A DNA stretch of 64,000 nucleotides, from contig NZ_JAEVFI010000027.1 in NCBI RefSeq assembly GCF_019303495.1, positions 39,341 through 103,340 of the forward strand, read 5' to 3'. Position numbers and translations under genes: made by a program. This document shows positions 1-6,584 of the stretch, piece after piece. Below the pieces are notes generated by a model. It searched no databases. It saw only the letters and a list, made by a program, of their open reading frames with translations, and had not been told where the DNA came from. Source of the DNA: Streptomyces sp. JJ66 (GTDB taxonomy: Bacteria > Actinomycetota > Actinomycetes > Streptomycetales > Streptomycetaceae). Positions within the stretch are counted from its first letter, which is position 1. Each line of letters opens with the position of its first letter.

Positions 1-120
1 CAGCGGGCGGCCCCGGCGGGCGGCGATGCGCTCGCACAGGACGTCGAGGTCGAACGGGCGGGGGAGGTCGAGCGCGTCGGCAACGGCCTCACAGCGGGCA
101 CGGCGGCTCGTGGTGGACAT
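1..120 (-). CDS. ImmA/IrrE-like partner protein, N-terminal fragment (cut by window edge)
   Basis: The first 40 codons of a leftward gene are visible: MSTTSRRARCEAVADALDL, then a stretch ending LCERIAARRGRPL. In streptomycetes a protein with this kind of N-terminus and an ImmA/IrrE-type zinc-peptidase fold often follows a small XRE regulator, which is the arrangement here (the regulator ends at 408). The ATG at 120 has GGAG five bases upstream. Any HExxH metal motif would lie outside the window, so the family is inferred from the N-terminus and the neighbour. A toxin or regulator-protease role would be a guess. Confidence 0.55.
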   Translation of the reverse strand, partial: MSTTSRRARCEAVADALDLPRPFDLDVLCERIAARRGRPL

Positions 121-407
121 ACGGACTCCTTCGCGCCCGTAGTTTAAGCGCCGCCGACGACACCCCGCCAAAATCTACGGGCCATTTCCGGAACGGACGG
201 ATGAGCTTCAGGGGGCGAAGGGCCGGGGCGCGGGCTGAATACCGTTACAGAAGATAAGGAAGGCGCATGAATGCGGCGTACGACGGGAAACCCGCGTGCC
301 CGTCAATTCCCGGCCGTTCCTGTGCCCCGGCGTGCCACCGGTGCGCCCCCGCGTGCGCCGGGTGCGCCCCCTCGTGCGTCAGCCCTGGCGAGGTTGCGCC
401 TCTCGGC

Positions 408-899
408 TCACTTCCGGCGTCGTGGAGCCTCCGGAAGCCCTTCCAGGCGCCGGGCCTGCTCTACGACGCCACGGATGGCGCGCAGGCTGCCGACGGACAG
501 GCCGTTCATCCGCACGGCGACGTCGCGCACCGCACCGTCGTCCAGCACTTCGGCCAACTCCCGCTGTGCACGAGTGAGTTCGACACTCTCCTTGAGCTTG
601 GCGAGCTTCGCGTCCACCCGGTCGGCCACGGCGTCGTCGAAGAAGTACGTCACCGGTACGCCGAAGAACCCGGCGATGACGGTGAGCGTGGATACCTTCG
701 GATCGGTGATCTCCCCCTTGCGGATCTTCTGGATGGTGGCGTGCGAGACCGTCTGGCCTCCCGCCCCCGCCTTCTCCTTGATCCCGTCCGCGATCTCCAT
801 GTAGCTGAGCGGCCCTCGTCCGGGCGGATGAAGCGTGCGGATCAGGTGATCGAGCCTGTCCGCGATGGTGCGCCCGTGGCCGGGTGTCCCCCTGTCCAC
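408..899 (-). CDS. XRE-family helix-turn-helix regulator
   Basis: About 163 residues. The N-terminal half contains an XRE-type HTH with a SYMEIADGI...VSHATIQKIRKGE core, followed by PKVSTLTVIAGFFGVPVTYF, the usual end of such a domain. The C-terminal third is helical, with a possible dimerisation region (LKESVELTRAQRELAEVL). The GTG at 899 is chosen because AAGGGG lies about 7 nt upstream; an in-frame TTG at 920 has no properly spaced SD. It probably represses itself and/or the ImmA/IrrE-like gene 288 bp downstream. A perfect 10-bp palindrome at 961-970 lies upstream of the start. Confidence 0.8.
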   Translation of the reverse strand: MDRGTPGHGRTIADRLDHLIRTLHPPGRGPLSYMEIADGIKEKAGAGGQTVSHATIQKIRKGEITDPKVSTLTVIAGFFGVPVTYFFDDAVADRVDAKLAKLKESVELTRAQRELAEVLDDGAVRDVAVRMNGLSVGSLRAIRGVVEQARRLEGLPEAPRRRK

Positions 900-960
900 C
901 CCATCACCCCTTGTGGTCAACTCCGCGGCCGGTCAACCGCGGTCGGTCCTCTCACAAAGT

Positions 961-970
961 TTACGCGTAA
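961..970. promoter_or_regulatory. palindrome upstream of XRE gene, candidate operator
   Basis: TTACGCGTAA is a perfect 10-bp palindrome about 60 bp upstream of the XRE start. On the minus strand it runs into TAAACT, a plausible -10 element. A similar TAAACT (plus-strand positions 141-146) lies before the downstream partner gene. Autoregulatory binding is inferred only. Confidence 0.3.
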
Positions 971-1000
971 CCGGCCAGTACCCCTCATCGTAAAATCATC

Positions 1001-1031
1001 TTGACAAGAGGGGTCTGTCCCGCCGTAGTCT
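1001..1031 (+). promoter_or_regulatory. promoter-like TTGACA / TAGTCT pair
   Basis: A consensus -35 TTGACA (1001-1006) is followed after 19 bp by TAGTCT (1026-1031). No convincing plus-strand gene follows. Transcription would run into the hairpin at 1105-1150, giving a short RNA. Confidence 0.35.
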
Positions 1032-1104
1032 TTCCACGGCCCGTAAAACGAAATAGACGGTGCGACGTACGGCTACGGGGGTTCGTATGGCGCACTCTAC
1101 GGGG

Positions 1105-1150
1105 CGACGGCCCGGTGTGCGGCGGACTTCTGCCGCACACCGGGCCGTCG
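1105..1150. terminator. 19-bp perfect inverted repeat (terminator-like)
   Basis: Perfect 19-bp arms (1105-1123 and 1132-1150) flank an 8-nt loop. There is no T-tract, but long GC-rich hairpins like this terminate transcription in Streptomyces. It lies in the otherwise empty 900-1505 interval. Confidence 0.55.
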
Positions 1151-1300
1151 GCGCATTCCGGCACCCGATCTCGCGGGACACCCGAACACCCCGGGCGACG
1201 TGGAGCCGCCGGGAACCTGCGGTGGGCGCGCGGACGTCCGCCCGGTTCACCCCTCGGGAGCGCGCTCACCCGGAACTCGCCGGGCCGGGACCCACGCACG

Positions 1301-1335
1301 CAGCCGCGCGCACCCTGCGAGGGTGCGCGCGGCTG
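1301..1335. terminator. 16-bp perfect inverted repeat (terminator-like)
   Basis: Arms 1301-1316 and 1320-1335 pair perfectly around a 3-nt loop. It lies just downstream of the leftward DUF397 gene that ends at 1506 and probably terminates it. The rest of 900-1505 shows no gene that I can support. Confidence 0.55.
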
Positions 1336-1505
1336 GCGGGTGACGCCCCGCGAGCCGTCGCCGACCGGCCGCGCCACGCGGGGGGAGGGAACACGTGGCA
1401 CTGCCGGGGGCGGTACGGCCCCGGGCCCCCCGGGCCGGGCCGCCAGCGGCGTCCGTCCGGGAGGAGCGGGGCGGTACCGCGCGGGACGGACCGCGCGGAG
1501 AGGGG

Positions 1506-1715
1506 TCAGCTCTGGCCGAGGCCGCCCGCGTCCACAGCGGAGAGGAAGGACGTCCAGGAGCCCGGAGCGAAGGCGATGGAGGGACCGAGCGGATTCTTGG
1601 AGTCCCGCACCGCGACCGTCCGCTCAGCCGGGGACTTCACTTCGACGCAGGCGCCGTTACCGCCCGAGTAGCTGGACTTCACCCAGTGCGTGGTCCTGCC
1701 CTGCCGGATTGCCAT
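1506..1715 (-). CDS. DUF397 domain protein
   Basis: 69 residues opening MAIRQGRTTHWVKSSYSGG and continuing with NGACVEV...VAVRDSKNP..., then FAPGSWTSFL. This is the complete DUF397 signature: W-KSSYS, a Cys-bearing VEV strand, RDSK, and a closing W-F. DUF397 proteins are small partners of XRE/DUF5753 regulators in streptomycetes (the BldB-like group). The only regulator nearby is the gene starting at 2925, 346 bp upstream on the same strand. The ATG at 1715 has a purine-rich GGGAG upstream. The molecular role is not known to me. Confidence 0.9.
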   Translation of the reverse strand: MAIRQGRTTHWVKSSYSGGNGACVEVKSPAERTVAVRDSKNPLGPSIAFAPGSWTSFLSAVDAGGLGQS

Positions 1716-2061
1716 GGTCTCTACTCCCGTCTCCCCCGGTATCCCATCATGGTCTGATGGAGGGGGATATCAGCTGAGAAGCCAGCTTTCTCACTGGCGC
1801 ATGATCGACCGTACTCGCCAACTGCCGCCCCTGAAGCTGTCGTTCACCCGACCGGATGGCATATTCCGGGAGCGCCTTCCCGCACTCGCGGCGGGGGTGT
1901 ACGGTGCGCCCTCGCCCACGGTGCGGGGCTCATCGACGGACGCGACGCGGCCCCGCCCCGGGCACTTCCAGGGGCGGGGCCGTGGGGCGAGGCCGGGGGG
2001 CGGGGCCGGGGCCGGGGCGACGCGGGCGGGACTGCGGGAGTCGGTTCCGGCCGACCCCCGG
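1716..2061. other. intergenic stretch between DUF397 and XRE/DUF5753 genes
   Basis: 346 bp without a supportable gene. It contains a GGGGC-rich low-complexity run around 1970-2030. Its right part is the 3' side of the regulator gene, its left part the leader of the DUF397 gene. I see no clear promoter or terminator. Confidence 0.5.
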
Positions 2062-2925
2062 TCAGGTCTCGCGCGCGTACTCCTTCGCGACGTCCTGGAT
2101 GAACGCCCGGCTGTCCTCCGCGTTCAGCGCCTGCGCGCGCAGGTGCTCGTACATCACGCTGTAGCTCTGCACGTCCGGCCCCTTCTCCAGGTACAGGTCG
2201 CTCGTGACGCCCTCCAGGTACACCACCGTGGAGTCGGCGGTGTCGGGAAACTCCAGGATGGCGTACTGGCCGTTCACGCCAGGATGCGCGCCCATCGAGA
2301 ACGGCATCACCTGCACCGTCACGTGCGGCAGCTGCGACAGCTCACCGAGGTGTTCCAGCTGTTCGATCATGGTCTGCCGTCCGCCGACCCGGCGGCGCAG
2401 CGCGGCCTCGTCGAGCACGGCCCACAGCCGCAACGGGTTCTTCGGCGCCGTCACCCGCTCCTGCCGGCGCATCCGCACCCGCACCCGCTTCTCGATCTCG
2501 GCGGGCGGCGCCTCGGGCAGTGCACCGGCGATGACCGCCTCGGCGTACGTCTGCGTCTGGAGCAGGCCGGGCACGATCTGCGGCTCGTAGATGCGCAGGG
2601 ACGCGGCGTCGGTCTCCAGGCCGATGTAGACGCTGTACGGGATGTCGCCGAAGGCGTGCCACCAGCCCTGCTGGCGCGACTCCTTGGCCATCTGCATCAG
2701 GGAGTCGACTATGCGCGGGTCGGTGACCTCGTAGACGGCGCACAGGTCGCGCACGTCGCGCTGGCTGATACTGCGGCGGCCGTTCTCCAGCCGGCTGATC
2801 TTGGACTGGGAGACGAGCAGGCGGTCGGCGACCCCCTCGGCCGTCATCCCCCTCTCCTCGCGGAGCCTGCGCAGCTCCTGCCCCAGCCGGCGCCTTCTCA
2901 CGGTGGGATTGATGTTGGACGCCAC
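2062..2925 (-). CDS. XRE/DUF5753 transcriptional regulator
   Basis: 287 residues. Residues ~12-65 form an XRE HTH (LGQELRRLREERGMTAEGVA...SQSKISRLENGRRSIS). Residues ~95-280 form a DUF5753 ligand-binding-like domain, with WWHAFGDIP, IVPGLLQTQTYAEAVI and the LAGTRLRR-like segment DEAALRRRVGG. The GTG at 2925 is used because GGAGG lies about 10 nt upstream and the protein then starts just before the HTH; the frame runs open much further upstream but without domain content. It is the likely partner of the DUF397 protein at 1506-1715. Such pairs are very numerous in Streptomyces, and their targets are usually unknown. Confidence 0.88.
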   Translation of the reverse strand: MASNINPTVRRRRLGQELRRLREERGMTAEGVADRLLVSQSKISRLENGRRSISQRDVRDLCAVYEVTDPRIVDSLMQMAKESRQQGWWHAFGDIPYSVYIGLETDAASLRIYEPQIVPGLLQTQTYAEAVIAGALPEAPPAEIEKRVRVRMRRQERVTAPKNPLRLWAVLDEAALRRRVGGRQTMIEQLEHLGELSQLPHVTVQVMPFSMGAHPGVNGQYAILEFPDTADSTVVYLEGVTSDLYLEKGPDVQSYSVMYEHLRAQALNAEDSRAFIQDVAKEYARET

Positions 2926-3141
2926 GGAACGTACACCTCCGCTGGTCAGACTCTGCTCGTGACAGCAGAGTGCCAGCAACGGGGCGTCCGCACGGGGTGT
3001 TTGCCAGATTTTCGCCACCACGTGTATCCGAACGCCTGCACGGGGTGCCCGGGCTGGCGTGCCGCGTGGCGCATCACCGCGACGCCACGCCTTGGGCCGG
3101 GACGGCCGCGCCGGACCGTCCGGCCACCCCAGGAGCACGTA

Positions 3142-3171
3142 CGCTTGCGCCCGCCAGAGCGGGCGCAAGCG
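3142..3171. terminator. 12-bp inverted repeat terminator
   Basis: Perfect arms 3142-3153 and 3160-3171 flank a 6-nt loop. It lies about 50 bp past the end of the leftward GPP34 gene and most likely terminates it. Confidence 0.6.
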
Positions 3172-3225
3172 ACCAGCGAGGCCAGCGAGGCCAGCGAGGC
3201 CAGCGAGGCCAGCGACGAGCGGCTA
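3172..3225. repeat. 9-bp tandem repeat
   Basis: Four perfect copies of GCCAGCGAG (3181-3216) with one degenerate copy on each side. It fills the gap between the terminator hairpin and the stop codon of the GPP34 gene. It is too short and regular to be CRISPR; it looks like slippage. Confidence 0.85.
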
Positions 3226-3996
3226 GCGGACGCCGGCGACGCGGGCCATACCGGCCGCGCGCCGTGGCTGCTCCGGCACACCGCCCGCGCGTCCGGACGC
3301 GGGCGGCCCGGACGCTCCGGACCGCTGGCCCCGCGCACCCCCGGCCGCCGCGGCACGCCGGGGACCAGCCGCCGCCACGCCGTTCTGCACGTCCATCACC
3401 GCGTGGGCGACAAGGCCGCCCATCGGGTCGTGCCGGATCAGGTCCCGCAGGCGGGAACGGCACGACCGGCCCTCGTTGCCGGGGTAAAGGTGCTTGCCGA
3501 GCCCGACCGCGTGGGCCAGTGCGGCCAGCGCGGCCGTCCGTGGGTCCGGCGGCACGCCGGTACGGATCGCGGCATCCAGCCGGGCCCTGATCTCCCGGCT
3601 GATCGCCGTGTCCGTCGCCTGGTAGCGCGTCGTCGGCAGCACCCCGCACATCTGGCCGTTGACGGCATGCACCATGCCGCAGCGCTCCAGGTGCGTGAGG
3701 TACGTCTGGCGCAGCCCCAGCCGAGGCCCGCCGACCCAGTGGACGGCCCGCACCGGGCTGCCGCGTCTGCGCAGCAGTTCCAGCGCGGAGTCCAGTGTCG
3801 GATCTCCCGTCGGCCGTGGCAGCACCACGGCTATGCGGTCCCCGTCTGGGGCTATACGCCCGGCCATGGCCAGCTCGACGAGCTGCGCTCCAGCAAGGCC
3901 GAGATCGAGCGACTGCGGCTGTGCCGTGGTACCCGTGGCCGGGTCCAAAGCCAGCAGCAGCAGCTCCTCCGGAATTGTTCTGCGAATCCTGCCCAT
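3223..3996 (-). CDS. GPP34 (GOLPH3/Vps74-like) family protein
   Basis: 257 residues from the ATG at 3996, which has GGGGAGG upstream. The start MGRIRRTIPEELLLLALDP, the early AGAQLVELAMAGRIA, and DPTLDSALELL followed by L..RG are the standard GPP34 pattern. In eukaryotes the family binds phosphatidylinositol-4-phosphate at the Golgi. Actinobacterial members are common and uncharacterised, and are generally assumed to bind membrane lipid. The last ~45 residues are Ala/Gly/Arg/Pro-rich and look disordered. The protein is transcribed away from the carboxypeptidase gene at 4215. A role in envelope lipid binding is inference from the family only. Confidence 0.85.
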   Translation of the reverse strand: MGRIRRTIPEELLLLALDPATGTTAQPQSLDLGLAGAQLVELAMAGRIAPDGDRIAVVLPRPTGDPTLDSALELLRRRGSPVRAVHWVGGPRLGLRQTYLTHLERCGMVHAVNGQMCGVLPTTRYQATDTAISREIRARLDAAIRTGVPPDPRTAALAALAHAVGLGKHLYPGNEGRSCRSRLRDLIRHDPMGGLVAHAVMDVQNGVAAAGPRRAAAAGGARGQRSGASGPPASGRAGGVPEQPRRAAGMARVAGVR

Positions 3997-4214
3997 CCAT
4001 GCCTCCCCGCGTGGATGCATGACAGGGTGACCCCTCTCACATTGTTCTGTCGAGAGCACCTGACCGCTATGTACGGGAACCAGTAGGTATGTCGTACCCG
4101 TCTGGCCACTGGGAGGCCGGGGTCAGCCGCGTCGCGCGTTCGAATCCGGACGCGCGGACGGCGACACTGGTGCGGCAGACGCGAAGCGTTTCAGTGGATA
4201 CAGCAGGAGGCACG

Positions 4215-6386
4215 GTGGCGGGCGAGTCCCCCGACAAGTCGAAGCACGTGGGGTCGTCGGGGGAGACGACGGAGGAACGAGGGACGGTTCCCGCCCATCG
4301 GGAGGCCACCGACCCCCGCACGGCGTACACCTCCGGCCCAAAGGACCCCGAGACCGCGCCGGACCAGGGCGCCACGACCCCGGCGCCCGGAAAGACCCCG
4401 AGCCGGGCAACGCCTGCGGACTCCGGCCTCGGCTCCAGCTCCGGGACCGGCCCGGCCGACTCCCCGGCGGCGTCCGGCGCGGCCCCGGGGCCGCAGGCCG
4501 ACGCGGAGTCGAGCCCGGCCACCACACCGAACCGGGACGCGTCCGCCGACACCACGTCGGACGCCGACGCCAAGCCGCAGCCCGAGCCTGCGCCGCAGCC
4601 GGAACCCGCGCCGGAGGCGCAGCCGAAGCAGAACGCCGAGCCCGGGCGCGACGCCGACCCCGAGTCCACGGCGAACGCCAACGCCGAGGGCGCCCCCGAC
4701 GCCGAGCCGGAACCCGGTGCCGACGCGCAGCCGAAGCCGGAGCCCGACCCGGAACCCAAGCTTGAGCCGAAGCCCGAGCCCGGCCCCCAGCCCGAGCCGA
4801 AACCCGAGCCGGAGCCAAAGCCGGAGCCAAAGCCCGAGCCGGAGCCGGAGTCCCGCCCCGAGCACCCCGCCGAGCGCACCAGCCGGTTCGTGGCGTTGCG
4901 CTCGGCCGACGCCACCAGCCCCCCGCGCGCCGAGCCGGAGAAGCCCGCCCCCGGGAAACCCACCCCCACCCAGCCCGAGCCCGCACCCGGCCCCGTACCC
5001 AAGCCCGCCCCCAAACCCCAACCCGAGCCCGCCCCCACCCCCGCCGACCGGACCGCCGAAGTCCCCGAGCCGGAGCGGACGCGGCAGCAGCCGATGCCGC
5101 CCACACCGGGACAGCAGCCGCTCGACCTGCTCGCGGAGCTGACCAACAAGCCCGCGCCGCCCAAGACACCGCTGCGCACGTTCCTGCGCCGGATCAAGAT
5201 CTACACCCCGCTCATCCTCCTCCTGGTGTTCGTGGTGGGCACGGCCCAGCTGTTGCGTCCGCTGCCCGAGCCGGAGCTGGAGCTCACCGCGAACGCGTCA
5301 TACGCCTTCGACGGCGCCGAGCCGCAGATCGCCTGGCCCAGTGAGGGGCAGGCGGCCATGGAGGTGGACGGACTCGGCTCGTTCGGCACGCACGGCGAGC
5401 AGAAGCCGGTGCCGATCGCCAGCGTCGCGAAGGTGATGACGGCGTACGTGCTGCTCAAGGAGCACCCGGTGAAGCCGGGTGAGGAGGGCGCGAGCATCCC
5501 GGTGGACGAGCAGGCCGAGCAGGAGGCGGGCCTGAGCGAGCAGGGCGAGTCGACGGTCGAGGTGACGGCCGGTGAAACGATCACGCAGGGCGAGGCACTC
5601 AACGCGCTGATGATCGCGTCGGCGAACAACGTGGCCCGGCTCGTCGCGCGCTGGGACGCGGGCTCGGAGAAGGCGTTCGTGGAGAAGATGAACGCCGCCG
5701 CCAAGGACCTGGGCATGAAGAACACCACCTACACCGACCCCAGCGGGCTGCGCGCGGAGACGGTCAGCACGGCCGAGGACCAGGTGAAGCTGGGCAAGGC
5801 GGTGATGGAGTTCGAGGTGTTCCGCGACATCGTCAACAAGCCGAGCTATGAGGACAGCAGCGGCAAGACGCACCGCAACTGGAACTTCCTCGTCCCGCAG
5901 TTCGGCACGGTCGGCATCAAGACCGGCACCACCACCGCCGCCGGCGGCAACCTGCTGTTCGCCGCGACGGCCGACGCCGGCGGCACCCGGCAGCTGGTCA
6001 TCGGCGCCGTCCTCGGCCAGCACCAGCCCTCGATCATCGACACGGTGCTGGCGGCGGGCAAGGAGCTGATCCTGTCCGCACAGGACGTGCTCGCCTCGGA
6101 GACGTTCGTCAAGAAGGGCGAGGTTGTCGGCGTCGTGGATGACGGTCTCGGCGGCCGGACGCCGCTGGTCGCCACCGAGGACGTCGCCGCCGTCGGCTGG
6201 TCGGGGCTGACGGTGGACCTGGGCCTGGACGCGCCGAAGGACGGCGTGCCGCACGAGGCGGAACCGGGCACGGAGGTCGGACACCTGACGGTCGGGGACG
6301 GGCCGGGGCAGGTACGGGTGCCCGTCGCGCTGGAGCGCGAGCTGACGGAGCCCGGACCGGGGGCGAAGCTCACCCGCGTCCGGTAA
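4215..6386 (+). CDS. D-alanyl-D-alanine carboxypeptidase (S11 family) with long Pro/Glu/Lys N-terminus
   Basis: 723 residues from the GTG at 4215 (GGAGG just upstream). Residues ~1-325 are an intracellular, proline/glutamate/lysine-rich region with runs of PEPEPKPEP (about 4735-4860). A membrane segment follows at ~328-348 (PLILLLVFVVGTAQLL). The extracytoplasmic penicillin-binding domain has SVAK at ~404, SANN at ~467 and KTGT at ~571, the SxxK/SxN/KTG triad of PBP5-type enzymes. It would trim the terminal D-Ala of peptidoglycan stem peptides at the outer face of the membrane. Streptomyces has several paralogues with this layout; the charged N-terminus may bind cytoplasmic partners or be a phosphorylation region. 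A 15-bp terminator hairpin follows. Confidence 0.93.
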   Translation: MAGESPDKSKHVGSSGETTEERGTVPAHREATDPRTAYTSGPKDPETAPDQGATTPAPGKTPSRATPADSGLGSSSGTGPADSPAASGAAPGPQADAESSPATTPNRDASADTTSDADAKPQPEPAPQPEPAPEAQPKQNAEPGRDADPESTANANAEGAPDAEPEPGADAQPKPEPDPEPKLEPKPEPGPQPEPKPEPEPKPEPKPEPEPESRPEHPAERTSRFVALRSADATSPPRAEPEKPAPGKPTPTQPEPAPGPVPKPAPKPQPEPAPTPADRTAEVPEPERTRQQPMPPTPGQQPLDLLAELTNKPAPPKTPLRTFLRRIKIYTPLILLLVFVVGTAQLLRPLPEPELELTANASYAFDGAEPQIAWPSEGQAAMEVDGLGSFGTHGEQKPVPIASVAKVMTAYVLLKEHPVKPGEEGASIPVDEQAEQEAGLSEQGESTVEVTAGETITQGEALNALMIASANNVARLVARWDAGSEKAFVEKMNAAAKDLGMKNTTYTDPSGLRAETVSTAEDQVKLGKAVMEFEVFRDIVNKPSYEDSSGKTHRNWNFLVPQFGTVGIKTGTTTAAGGNLLFAATADAGGTRQLVIGAVLGQHQPSIIDTVLAAGKELILSAQDVLASETFVKKGEVVGVVDDGLGGRTPLVATEDVAAVGWSGLTVDLGLDAPKDGVPHEAEPGTEVGHLTVGDGPGQVRVPVALERELTEPGPGAKLTRVR

Positions 6387-6450
6387 CCCACCCCCGTCCC
6401 ACCGGGTAACACTCCCCCGCCGTGGGTCCCCCGGTCGCGCCCCGCGCCCA

Positions 6451-6530
6451 GCCAGGCACCCGCCTGTGCCAGACACCCGCCTTGGCCGGGCACCCGCCCG
6501 TGCCGGGCACGCCCTGGCCAGGCTCCCGCC
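6451..6530. repeat. degenerate ~16-bp tandem repeats
   Basis: Four to five imperfect units of the type GGCACCCGCCTGTGCC follow the carboxypeptidase stop. They are non-coding, and several units can form small hairpins with each other. Confidence 0.5.
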
Positions 6531-6563
6531 CCGCCCGGTAACGGTCTGACCGGGCGGGGCGGG
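6525..6563. terminator. 15-bp inverted repeat terminator
   Basis: Perfect arms 6525-6539 and 6549-6563 flank a 9-nt loop, between the carboxypeptidase stop and the fbiC start. It probably ends the carboxypeptidase transcript. Confidence 0.65.
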
Positions 6564-6584
6564 TCAGCGTCGTACGCTCGGGGC

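Noticed and set aside
3172..3225. Tandem 9-bp repeats considered as a CRISPR remnant
   Set aside because: Units are directly adjacent without spacers, far shorter than CRISPR repeats, and no cas genes are present.
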